Positions 46,416-56,642 of a DNA stretch of 64,000 nt are shown in pieces. The position numbers were made by a program, and so were the translations under genes. This DNA is from Agrostemma githago. Lineage: Eukaryota > Streptophyta > Magnoliopsida > Caryophyllales > Caryophyllaceae. Positions within the stretch are counted from its first letter, which is position 1. The number at the start of each line of letters is the position of its first letter. Below the pieces are notes generated by a model. The model saw only the letters and a list, made by a program, of their open reading frames with translations. It was not told the DNA's origin and did no database searches. The DNA lies in NCBI GenBank assembly GCA_958450325.1, contig OY288251.1:16304976-16368975 (forward strand). The letters are read 5' to 3'.

Positions 46416-48857
46416 ATGGCAGGAGTGTTGAAGTTTGAAGATCCTACCATCCTGGAACAACTAAAGAAAGCGTTGGAGAACTTCCAGCCCAAAAATTCTC
46501 GTTTCCAACCAAGAAGGGAACCGGTGGACAAGATCAAGGTAAATGAACTTCCTGAGTTCAATGGTGGTACTGACCCTGAAGTTTACTTGGAGTGGGAAAG
46601 AAACATGGAGAAGCTCTTTGACTTCAAGGATTTGGAGGACGAAGAGAGGCGCAAATACGCCATCCTAAAGCTAAGCAAAGGGGCTTCCCTTTGGTATGAA
46701 GGGCTTAAGGTACAACGCACCAGAAATGGAAAGGGTAAGATTACTTCTTGGGAGTCCTCAAAACGTAAACTACGTAAGAGGTATGTCCCAACTACGCACA
46801 AGTTATCCTTATACAAAAAGATTGCTAACCTTGTACAAGGAAAAATGAGTGTTAGTGAATACATAGAAGAATTTGAGAACTTGGTTCTAATGGGAGAAGT
46901 AGAAGAAAATGAAGAGATAAAAATGGCTAGGTTCTTACGTGGGTTAAATCGTAGTATAGCCAATACGGTTGATTTGTGTCCTTATTCTGATTTTGATACT
47001 TTGTGTGGGTTGTGTCAAAAAATTGAGGCACAAGGGAAGGGAAGACATGAGGGTGAGTCTAGTAAGAGTCATACTTGGTCTAGAACGGATGATGGTAATA
47101 GAGTCAATCCTACTAATACTAATCAACCCCTTATTGTTAAGAGTAACCCCGCACCCCCACCTCAATCTACCACCAAAACCACCACGGAAACTAGTCTATC
47201 TAAAGTACGCTGTTTCAAATGTCAAGGGTTTGGTCACTACAAAAACGCTTGTCCTAACAAAAGGGTTGTGACCTTAAGGGAAGTGATCACTGTTAGGGAT
47301 GAGTTATGGGAAGAGGAACAACGTATAGGGGCTGTTTTTAATGTTAATGAGGGAGAGGAAGAGGAAGAAGAAGATATTGAGGCTTATGAACCCCGGACTT
47401 ATGACACACTCTTAGTACTGCGTACTCTACATGCTAACCCCATTCAACAAGACACCGAACAAAGAGACCAACTATTCCATACTAAGTGTCAAGTTAAGGA
47501 CAAATGGTGTAGTTTAATCATTGATGGAGGTAGTTGTACCAACGTTGCCTCAACTGAAATGGTAGACAAACTAGGTCTAGCTACTACTAATCACCCTAAC
47601 CCTTACGCATTACATTGGTTAAACAACGGGAACAAAGTAAGGGTCACTAAACAAGTGAGGGTTGGCTTAACCATGGGTTCCTACATTGATGAGGTTTTGT
47701 GTGATGTGATTCCTATGGATGCTTGTCACATACTATTAGGCCGTCCTTGGCAGTTTGATAGGGACGTAATTCACCATGGGAGGAGGAATGAATATGAATT
47801 GAGTGATAAGGGAAAGAAAATTGTACTCAAACCCATGACACCACAAAACGTATGTAACATGTTAGCAAATCGAGTCGGAAAACCCAACCTCTCAATGTTT
47901 GCTAGTAAAAATGTGGAATTACATGCTATAGAAGAGGGGGAGTTTGATGTCGCTAAAGAGGAACCAATTAAGATTAAGAGTGGTAGTGAAGGGAAGCAAT
48001 TTGAAGAGTGGAAAAAAGAACGAGGTGTTGTTATCTCCAATGGAATACCATCCTGTTTGATGCCTAGTAAAGATCATGAAGTCTTAAGGTATGGAGATAT
48101 CAAGAACAATGGCATGGCCAATACTCTATCCTGTCACTACTTAGGTGCAAGCACGCTTGGATTTAAGACTTTGAAGGGCTATTACTCCACGGAGGTTGAT
48201 GTACTCACCAAGTGTAAGGCTATTACTCTTAACACTTTTAATGAGTTTATTTTGCAGGACAATCTTTTTCCTAAAGAGAACCATTTTTGTGTCCCAAAAC
48301 CTCCTATTTCAGAGTTTATAACTAGAGGAGTTCAGGGAGGAGGACCAGCTGGAGGTTGTGACATAACCAGGACCTTAGAGCCATTAAAGGAGCACTTCCT
48401 TTTGTTAAAGACACACGGGAGTAATCTAAGCTTCATGAGCAAATACTTAACGAGTCCTTTCCCAAAGAGTCCCCTCAAACCAAGAGAGTACTTGCCATTC
48501 TCCATAGTGACTCACCTAAGTACTTGTTACACAACGGATGAAACCATCAAGAGAAAGACCAGATTGATGTCCCAAGCAAAAGCTCCATACAAGGGAAACA
48601 ACCAAGGTTGCAAGATAAAGTTGCCGGATAGTTATGAAGTTCATACCACGTCCAAAGTGGGAGATTTTGCTCTTTATCTTGATGAAGATGGCTTTTCAGA
48701 ATTGAGGACAATTCCTTTTCAAGGGGGAGGAGATGATCCGAATCAAGGAGCTACCAAAGAGTTCAATAAAGTCACCTTAGCTCCTCATGGTCTTAGTTCA
48801 GCCACACTAGCACCCCTTACCAGCTTAGTAGTGTGCCTACTACAATTGGTGAGCTAG
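46416..48857 (+). CDS. Gag-protease with integrase and C-terminal remnants
   Basis: An intact 813-residue ORF starts 26 bases after the PBS. Residues 40-205 are the retrotransposon Gag core (ELPEFNGGTDPEVYLEW, RFLRGLNRSI). A CX2CX4HX4C knuckle is at C266-C279. The protease carries D370-G-G in place of DT/SG and ends with LLGRPW at 440-445. Residues 577-661 (TLGFKTLKGYY, FCVPKPPISEFITR, GGGPAGG, TLEPLKEHF) match the end of RNase H and the N-terminal zinc region of a chromovirus integrase, with the zinc histidines replaced. Residues 727-776 (KLPDSYEVHTTSKVGDF, RTIPFQGG) match the polyprotein tail. RT, RNase H core and integrase core were therefore deleted in frame. Residues 773-813 are encoded by the 3' LTR. 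Confidence 0.85.
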   Translation: MAGVLKFEDPTILEQLKKALENFQPKNSRFQPRREPVDKIKVNELPEFNGGTDPEVYLEWERNMEKLFDFKDLEDEERRKYAILKLSKGASLWYEGLKVQRTRNGKGKITSWESSKRKLRKRYVPTTHKLSLYKKIANLVQGKMSVSEYIEEFENLVLMGEVEENEEIKMARFLRGLNRSIANTVDLCPYSDFDTLCGLCQKIEAQGKGRHEGESSKSHTWSRTDDGNRVNPTNTNQPLIVKSNPAPPPQSTTKTTTETSLSKVRCFKCQGFGHYKNACPNKRVVTLREVITVRDELWEEEQRIGAVFNVNEGEEEEEEDIEAYEPRTYDTLLVLRTLHANPIQQDTEQRDQLFHTKCQVKDKWCSLIIDGGSCTNVASTEMVDKLGLATTNHPNPYALHWLNNGNKVRVTKQVRVGLTMGSYIDEVLCDVIPMDACHILLGRPWQFDRDVIHHGRRNEYELSDKGKKIVLKPMTPQNVCNMLANRVGKPNLSMFASKNVELHAIEEGEFDVAKEEPIKIKSGSEGKQFEEWKKERGVVISNGIPSCLMPSKDHEVLRYGDIKNNGMANTLSCHYLGASTLGFKTLKGYYSTEVDVLTKCKAITLNTFNEFILQDNLFPKENHFCVPKPPISEFITRGVQGGGPAGGCDITRTLEPLKEHFLLLKTHGSNLSFMSKYLTSPFPKSPLKPREYLPFSIVTHLSTCYTTDETIKRKTRLMSQAKAPYKGNNQGCKIKLPDSYEVHTTSKVGDFALYLDEDGFSELRTIPFQGGGDDPNQGATKEFNKVTLAPHGLSSATLAPLTSLVVCLLQLVS
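48721..48733 (+). promoter_or_regulatory. polypurine tract of the gag-only element
   Basis: AAGGGGGAGGAGA directly precedes the 3' LTR and lies inside the ORF. Confidence 0.9.
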
Positions 48858-49543
48858 CTCGTGTATGAGCTGAATAAAGGAGCAAATAATCAAGGTAATA
48901 TGAAGACATTAACTTGGGTTCACACTCATTCAAACATGGGAAGTGTACTGAAGTTATGAAGGTGTTGGAAGCTGATTGTGTTCACATGGTGTACACGTCT
49001 AAAGGCTCCCTTGCTAGCTTTGTTTTTGGCTCCATGTTCACATAGCTGCCGCGCCTCATTACTCCTTGTTCAAGCTTTGTTATTAGCTCCATGTTTACAT
49101 TACTTTGTTATTAGCTCCTAAGCCTTGTTATTAGCTCCTTGTTCACATGGTTGTAACTTTGTTTTTGTCACCCTTCACCAGCCGGTTTAAGGGTCCTTTG
49201 TAGGCTATATATAGCCATCTATTTGAATGAATAAGACATCCAATTTGCATATCAAAAAACCTGAGTAAAGCTAAGCTTTCTTTTACGTCCTTGTTGTATA
49301 CAAGACAAAGTCTAGAGTAAGTCGCGTTACAAGCCCTAAACTCGCTATTTCAATCGAGTGTTTGATCTAGCAACCGCTTTGTTGAAGTATAGGTCTACTT
49401 CACCTAGCATACTATCCTTGGTTACGGTTTATTCATCCTTAAAACTATCCTTTCATTCTGTTTTGGTTACTTGTTTACGTTCCATTTCAGAATACTAATC
49501 ATACTTCACGTTCTTGTTTCAAAGTTCATATTAACTCACATCA
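48734..49543 (+). repeat. 3' LTR of the gag-only element
   Basis: 810 bp, the same ends as the 5' LTR, 7 substitutions and no indels. TATA box at 49206-49213. Confidence 0.95.
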
Positions 49544-49764
49544 GAAGCTTACGTATACCCACCGATTTTGTGGTTCTAGACTTGCCCGTCGAGGAACGTA
49601 ACCCTATTTTGTTGGGGCGACCTTTCTTGGCCACTGGGGGAGTTCTCATAGATGTTAAAAGAGGAATACTATCATTCAACGTGGGTAATAATGTTGTGCC
49701 CTTTGTATTGCCGCATTCTTACCCAACATTCCTTTCGGCAATGAACTTTGGAACCATATGGTAG

Positions 49765-50302
49765 AGATACCGTCAGATGATGAGCCGTCAATGAACAATG
49801 ATTACGAAGACTCCGTTCCATTAAATTTTGATCCGACCCTTGATTATGGCACCGAAGAATACCCAATACTACCCGAGGTGGTGAGATTAATGGGTCTACC
49901 GTATTTATGACAAGAGCTTGCAATTAGTAACATTGTTTCAAAGAACAAGAACCATGACCTTCCGGGTTGCATTTCTTGCAACCCTAACTAAGCTTGAAAA
50001 ACTCTATTCGGTTTGGTGGTATCCATAATAACCACCTTCTAAATAGTTGTATATGTACCTTTTAATTTTTCTCGGACAATAGATTTTGGTTTTCCTCAGA
50101 GCTTGTTTTTAATGGTTTTTGCAGGAATTAAGACGATTTCTTTATGGAGTATTCAAAGTGCTCTTCATTGACTATGAGAGTTTTTCTCCATGAAATTTAA
50201 TACATGGATTGAGAAGAGTGTTTATATTAAGGAATCAAGGTTGGTTTGGACCACGTCAAGAAGAATTTTTCGCAGCAAAAGGCTTAGTTGAGTGGATAAA
50301 AC
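49765..50302 (+). other. non-coding spacer after Athila-like protease
   Basis: A few degraded acidic codons (49765-49910) are followed by T-rich sequence without a gene. RT would be expected here in an autonomous Athila element. Confidence 0.5.
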
Positions 50303-50640
50303 CGCCGGGTGAAACTTCACCCCGGTGGAACTTGTGCCTAAAGTTCGTCGGGTGAAACTTCACTCGATGGAAATTGGGTTGGAAATACTGGAGCTAAAGA
50401 AAAACTCATCGGGTGAAGCTTCATCTGAAGGAATCTCATAGGGCGAAACTTCCCCCGACGGTAAAATTATTGTGACTCGAAATTGACGGAAATCCATCGG
50501 GTGAAACTTCACCCGTTGGAATCTCATCTGGCGAAACATCGCCCGACGGTAAAGTGCGCGGTATTGACGATTTTTGGTACGAAGTCCGTTGGGTGAAACT
50601 TCACCCGATGGTGACCACCAGGTGAAACTTCACCCCGCGT
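50303..50640 (+). repeat. internal palindrome array (CGGGTGAAACTTCACCCG)
   Basis: About eight imperfect palindromes of 18-24 bp start near 50303, 50346, 50407, 50437, 50494, 50525, 50586 and 50617. The stems pair CGGGTGAA with TTCACCCG around a 2-base centre. Some units carry GGGCGAAA/CGCCC variants with matching changes in the other arm. The array lies about 280 bp upstream of the ATHILA ORF-1-like start. Confidence 0.85.
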
Positions 50641-50919
50641 CAGCTATTACCCCAAACCCAACCCCCTTTCCTCCTTATTTCACCATCTTCCTCTCTCTCT
50701 CTCTCTTTCTCCTCAACAAAAACCCAAAAACCCCCAAATTCTACCATCTTTAATCCCTTCTAATCTTCAAAATTCTCAACCAAATTCAAATCTAATTCCA
50801 CCCTTTTCATCTCTATCGCATTCCTAACATCTTTTAGGAATTGTTTTTGAGAAATCGACTAAATTTTTACAACCCCAAACCCTAACCCCTTCACAAATCA
50901 CCAATTTCAATTATCAATC
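50641..50919 (+). promoter_or_regulatory. CT-rich leader before the ATHILA ORF-1-like gene
   Basis: It contains (CT)n at about 50692-50710 and A/C-rich leader sequence, and ends CAATTATCAATC before the ATG at 50920. It looks like a 5' UTR of an internal transcript. This is inference. Confidence 0.4.
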
Positions 50920-51741
50920 ATGAGGGCATTCAAACAAACCGCTAGGAAGAGGCTTTCGTTTATTTTCAACCGTTGTCCGGGATCATCGTCTTCGTTGCAA
51001 TTAGAAGAGCCGGCTCCCGATGTCGTCCAAGCTCAAGGCTCAGTCCCGCGCGAACAACCTTTTCCGCTCGAGGTACGTTACCGGACTATTCGTCGTAACT
51101 TTTGCCACTCTAATTCTGGTGTTCATTTTGCTAAGAAAGCCCATATTGAACGAATTTTTTTTTGGGATTGTCGTTTAGAGCCTACTCGTCGGTTGTCGAA
51201 GATTGTTCTTGTCTGTATGGGCATCGAGTCGCTGGTCCGAGCAATGTGTCAAAATATTGGTCTGAGAAATTTGTATAGCTCAATTGAGGAAACTTTTAGA
51301 AACTTGATCAGTGAATTCTTCTCGACTTATGAGTTGAGTGTTGGTGACGACACTACCGTCTCTTTCCAGTTGCGTAAGCCTCTTTATGTCTTATCTCTTA
51401 AAGATTTTGACAGATTGCTCGGCCTACCCACTTCTGTCTAGGGAAAGCCTCAAGCAGGGCAATCTAGAGAGGAAAAATTTGCTCGAGATCGGTTTTGGCA
51501 AAAGATTTCCCGCCAGAGGACTTTCCAAGGGCGTAAAATGCGCTCATTCTCGATTCGGAACCCCATCCTGAAGTATTTGGCACGTATCATAGCTAACTCG
51601 TTTCTCTCGAGCTATGATACACACCATAAATTTAGTGCTACCGTTGTACAGTTCTTGAGGATGCGGTCCTGAACGGAGGCCCTTCCATTGACATGTCTGG
51701 GGCTCTAGCTACGCATTTTGCCCAAGTTCCGAAGGGCACTG

Positions 51742-53340
51742 TGATGGTGGGATTTGCCGCGAGTCCTACCGATCAAATATACAACCAACTACTCCTAACG
51801 GTAGCTAGGGTAAGTCGGGTCGTGTCCACGGAGACGGTATTGTAAAGTCTAGACTAGGTCCACTCACAAACAAAGCTAAGTTACACAAACAAACACAAGA
51901 AATGATAATTGATGAATTATGATGGGAGAAGAGGTATAAACAAGACTAACAATGAATAAGCTATAACAAAAACTAATGAATAACCAAAGATTAACTAAGT
52001 AAATAAACTAGTGAAGATGACCGACTAAAGAGATAGAGAATTCAAATATGGAAAAGAGTAGGGTTAGGTCGGGTTCATAAACATGGTAGGATGATTGGGT
52101 AATCAAGGGTGTAGGTGTCACTTAGTTACTAAGGTCGGTTTGCGCTAGCTCTTGCGCCAAAGCCAAAGTCCGCACTCTCGTGTCTATAACTAGACCCGAA
52201 CATTCATGCAAGAAGCTACTCAAAACACAAACATTCAACCACAAATTGAATACACAATGAGAAGAAGAGAACAAGCATGAGGAGCATTGGCCACTACTAC
52301 CCACACAAGCAATACAACAAACACATAGTGTGCCCAATAAGTGACTAGCAACAAATGAATCACCTTTACCCACAATCAAGCCCTAATCACCCATAATCCA
52401 CACTTAATCCCCCTACTAACCCCACAAGGAATCTACTCACACATTATCAAACTAACAATAACAATGCTAAGAGAAATCAACATAAACATCCAAACATTCA
52501 TCATGAATAAACAAGAACAAATAAACAATATGTAAAGATTAAAACTTGATGATAAAACAAAGATTAAGAGAAAAGAAATTATACCCACTACAAGAGGTTG
52601 AAAAATATATGAACTTGAATTAATAAGAAACCCAAATAATCTCCAAGGTTGTCAATCTTGGATGAGTCTTCAAGAATCTTCTCAATTACAAGATTAATTA
52701 ACTAGATTAAATTAAGATTAACTAAGGATTAACTAAAGATGAAGAGAAGCTAATTAGGGTTTTGAATGCTTAAGAGAGGCCTAAAATAATGTAGGGTAAA
52801 GTATGGTGCTTAAACATTACGAAGGAGGAGTATTTATAGGGTTACAAGAATGAAGGAGGAAGAATAAAGAGTCACGCGGCTGCAGCTTTCTCATCCCGCC
52901 CGAGATGGTTCGGTCCCGACAGGGACGGGTTGGTCCCGCCCGGGACGGACCCAAAATAGGAGCAATGCAATACGCGCACCTCATCCCGGGCGGGATGAGG
53001 TCCTTCCCGTCGGGGATGAGTCTTGTAGGCCTCCAATATGATCTTTAAGGTCCCTCCTTGTTTCTTATGGGCTTCTCATCGACTCTCGGGGCTCGGGATC
53101 GGGTCCCGAGGTCTCGGGATCGAATCCAAGGCGGCATCGAGTGATCGTTCCATCTCTTCGTTGGCTCCAAAAAGTGTATGTATTGAGTCGGAATCGCTCC
53201 AACTCTTCATGAATGGTCTCGGGAACCTGAAACGAACTAGAGGAAGCATAAGTAATCCATAAACCGCTCCCAAGGAGCGATTCCACAAGGAAAATGGGAC
53301 CAAAACACAGCAAATTAGGCACTACAAACTACACTTATCA
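51742..53340 (-). repeat. 3' LTR of the minus-strand Athila-like element
   Basis: 1599 bp with TGATGG...TTATCA ends on the plus strand. The minus-strand TATA box is at plus 52831-52838, and a cluster of CCCG.CCGGG-type palindromes lies at 52893-53015, upstream of the TATA. Confidence 0.9.
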
Positions 53341-53353
53341 ACTCCCCCACACT
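53341..53353 (-). promoter_or_regulatory. polypurine tract of the minus-strand element
   Basis: On the minus strand AGTGTGGGGGAGT abuts the 3' LTR start TGATAAG. Confidence 0.85.
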
Positions 53354-55039
53354 TAACCATTACTCGCCCTCGAGTAAGCACAAACTAACTACTACACTAG
53401 CCGAGCGGGTATTAGCGCACCCTACGCCCTTTCAACTCACGCGAGAACACCTAGAGGATAAGTGCTCTCCGCAAGGCAAGTGAGGTCTTGCGATAAAACC
53501 GTGGATGCAACCGGACACAAAAACACATAAACAAACAAACATACAAACAAACACACAAAAGGTTGCACCCAAAAAGAAACAAATACCGCTTCCCTCTAAA
53601 AAGCGGTGAAAGAAGCACCGGTTTAGGACTCAAGGCAAGTGACAACGTTCCCAAGCTAGCAATACAAACCAAAATGGACCAAACCCTAATAGTCTGACGA
53701 CAAAGCAATAAAAACGTTGGTAACTTACCTAGGTTCCTCATAACCTTCTAAGAACGTACAACGGGACGATTGGCGGGATGGAAAAAGGATGAACCACGGT
53801 ATTAGTCGACACTGTAGGTAAGTGAGACCTCGCTCCTTTTAGCAATGAGCCAAGAGGGTCGTCCCATGCCCAAAACCGCCCAACTAGTCCAAGTAAAAAG
53901 GTGGATATGATTGCAAAAAGAGGGAAGACCGACCACTACCGCTATCATCCTTCCTAGGGACTAGGTCCTTTGGTAGGCTCTTCACAGTAATAGTCGGAAA
54001 AAGGCTTATTTTAGAGATGTGGGGATTATTTTTTTTGGGAGACGGTTTTCTTTTGGCATTTTTCTTTGTTTTACACTTTTGCTTTGTGTTGCTATGCCAT
54101 TTCTTTTTCGGCTTTTTGTGCCTTTTCTTTTTCTTCAATCTTATCTTTCTTTCGTTTTCTTTCTTTTTCTTTTCTTTGCCCTTTTTGTTGTAGGCATTTC
54201 TTCTTGCAACAAAGAAAGAGATTTCAACAATTTGCATCTTATTTTGTGGATATGTGTAGGAGGTAGGGGAATGGGTGAGTCGGGAGTCGCGATCCCCCTT
54301 CACACCCATAAAAAGGTGGAGAACTTGGACTAATCAAACAATTTCAAACACGGTCACCTAAGGGACGAGACTCGGCAACCAAGGCCTTTTCACACCGTGG
54401 GTGGTCAAAATGGTCAAATGCAAATCCCGTAGTAAATCCCTAGTAAGCTAGGTGGACTCAAGGTAAGAAACCAACGAAATCATTGATTTAGGGTCATTTT
54501 ACTAGACTAAAGTCCAAGACTCGATTCATACTACTAGAAAGGGAAAGTAGACACTTGCACACTAGCCTCTAAACCGGGTTTTTGAAAACCTTTTACACAC
54601 TAGACACAAGTACACACCACCAAACAAAGACTCAACAAAGAACGAGAGAAAAAGAAGCAAAAGCAACAAAACAAAAACAAAACAAAACGAACACATAAAC
54701 AACACAAACACCACCCCGAGCTTCCAAAAAAGTCACCAAATCAACCACAAGTATGCGCAAAGCTCCACCCGAGCACACCACATCACAATCTCCTCCAAAC
54801 TCCTCAAGAGATAAAGGGGAAAAAGGGGCAAATGATGTTACCGGATATCTTGAAAGCACAAAGGTACAATGAGGTTGGTTTTGATGTGAAAGTCGGTGTA
54901 AAGGGAAGAGAAAAATGAGGTAAAAATGTGTATATGAGGTGTAGGGGTCATATGATGAGAGCAAGGATAGGTAGGGAGGTTGGGAGGGGGTATAAAGTGG
55001 TAGGTGGGCTCAAACGTCGAAGAAAAGGCCAAAGGAAGA
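53354..55039 (-). other. 3' non-coding region of the minus-strand element
   Basis: No gene is seen. Blocks near 53453-53660 and 54340-54560 match, in the element's own direction, parts of 63130-63330 and 62320-62500 of the plus-strand Athila-like element. On the element strand there is an A/G-rich run at 54030-54200. Confidence 0.6.
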
Positions 55040-55245
55040 ACAGGGGTCCATCCCGGTCGGGATGGATGGTCCCGGTCGGGATGACCTGTCCGTCCCGGTC
55101 GGGAAGACCTCGTCCCGGTCGGGATGGCACTCCAGTAGACCCAATTTTTTGCACACCCATCCCGAACGGGATGGCATCCTTCCCGGTCGGGATGGCACAT
55201 CCTTCCCGGTCGGGATTCACTCTTCTCGGCCGGGAAGAGTCTTCT
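55040..55245 (-). repeat. internal palindrome array (TCCCGGTCGGGAT)
   Basis: About eight units such as ATCCCGGTCGGGATGG start near 55046, 55066, 55089, 55110, 55155, 55174, 55200 and 55224. They lie downstream of the protease end on the minus strand. The same type of unit clusters in the LTRs. Confidence 0.85.
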
Positions 55246-55502
55246 AACCATTTATAACTCACAAAACTCGTTCCAAGCTTCAAAAACCGACTCCCCTTCA
55301 CACAATCCAAGCTCTAACAATGACCACTCTTCTCTAGGATTCATATTCTCTTTGCACCTACTAAACAAGCTCAAACACAATCATCAAAGTCCCTCCCTCA
55401 CATCACTCAACAAAATACCAAATCACAAGAATTTCACAAAATCCGAAAAAAAAAATTACAAGGAAGAGATATATACAATAAGACGGTTCTTTTGGTACTC
55501 CG

Positions 55503-56642
55503 TCAAACCAAGGATGGTGCACTCTTCAATTCTTTTTCAACAACACTATAACCCATTCCATCTCCATCAAGGGCACGAAGAAACAAATCGAAGGCTCTTG
55601 CAAAGTCTTCAATCAAGTTAGTGGAATACCAACCTCCACTCCAAGGATCATCACATCCTAGCTTCGACGTTCCCGGGGAATCCCGATCTACTAAGTTCAA
55701 TGGCTTGAACTTGTACTTTTGATCCTTCGGTATATACCCAAACGTCCATCTATCCTCATGTGGCACCAAGGGAGGCTCATCTTTCTTCTTTTCATTGCAC
55801 TTGTCTTCAAAATCATGATATGGGCACTCATCCACCCCAATCTCGGAATCATCATCCTCAATCGCATAGAAGTCGTTCTTCAAGCTTTTACTCGTCCTAT
55901 CCCCTAGACCGATGTCCTTCTTGGCGGTGATCATTTTACAAGACTCATCATTAGTAGGCGAAGTGTTGCCTTGGAGGTCAAACACGAGCTTCTCGTCGCC
56001 TAGCTCAAATGTGATCCTACCGTTCTTTACATCGATCATAGCACCGACGGTGTATAGAAATGGGCGCCCAAGGATAATGGGAGTGATAGCATCTTCCGAC
56101 ATGTCGAGTACAAGAAAGTCGACCGGAATGAAAAACTTCCCGACTCTTACCGGCACATCCTCCAACATCCCCAATGGTCGATTAAGTGAACTATCGGCCA
56201 TTTGAAGTGTAATGGAAGTACTCTTGAGCTCCTTCATCCCAAGTCGCTCACAAATGGAATATGGAATGATGCTTACACTCGCACCCAAATCACATAATGC
56301 TCTCTCAATCTTGAAGTTGCCTATGGTGCAAGGGATCGAGAAACTACCCAGATCCTTCAACTTGGGAAGTGTAGAACCTTGTATAAGCTCGCTCACCACT
56401 CTTGTGAACGCTATAGTCTCTTCCTTGTCGACGGATCTCTTCCTAGCCAATATTTCTTTCATGAATCTTCCATATGCCGGGATTTGGGTAAGTAGCTCGG
56501 TAAATGGGACACTCACATCCAACTTCTTCACAATATTAAGGAACTTGTCATATTGGCTATCCACCTTGGTCTTCATTTGCCTTGTTGGGAAAGGCAACTT
56601 GATTTGAATCTTGTTTTGCTCAATAGGGGTGGACACTTCAAA
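55503..56642 (-). pseudogene. Athila-like protease segment
   Basis: This is an open segment of about 380 codons in frame with Gag but separated from it by one TAA (56643-56645). The protease core reads ALCDLGASVSIIPYSIC, QMADSSLNRPLGMLEDVPV, then FLVLDMSEDAITPIILGRPF and GAMIDVKNGRITFELG. The catalytic motif is D-L-G, normal for Athila. A C-terminal extension (ECPYHDFEDKC, LVPHEDRWTFGYIP) ends at a stop at 55503. There is no RT after it. The fold itself looks intact, so only the nonsense codon and the Gag lesions disable it. Confidence 0.8.

Larger units (their letters stand above)
45564..49543 (+). mobile_element. young gag-only LTR element (TR-GAG type)
   Basis: It is 3980 bp with two 810-bp LTRs that differ at 7 sites (0.9%), a Met-type PBS, a PPT, 5-bp target repeats GAAGC and one intact 813-codon ORF. 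RT and RNase H are absent. The size and the gag-protease content match plant terminal-repeat retrotransposons with a Gag domain. It is the youngest insertion in the window. Confidence 0.9.
45221..49764 (+). pseudogene. Athila-like protease, split by a gag-only element
   Basis: The first half (45221-45563) has GDPGSFSIPCSI, then a stop, then ALCDLVAD where the family normally has D-L-G, so the catalytic motif is altered. The second half (49549-49764) resumes with LRIPTDFVVLDLPVEERN, PILLGRPFLATGGVLIDVKRG and the strand that closes the fold. The insertion between them duplicated GAAGC. The protease would mature Gag; here it is non-functional. No pol sequence follows. Confidence 0.8.

Noticed and set aside
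46583..48040. Minus-strand ORFs within the gag-only element
   Set aside because: Shadows of the intact plus-strand Gag-protease ORF.
53884..54333. Lys-rich minus-strand ORF and Phe-rich plus-strand ORFs
   Set aside because: Low-complexity A/G run in the 3' non-coding region of the minus-strand Athila-like element; no conserved domain.
54838..55310. ORFs on both strands full of Arg/Pro/Gly/Asp (for example SRPGR repeats)
   Set aside because: They are translations of the palindrome array TCCCGGTCGGGAT, open on both strands because of its composition.
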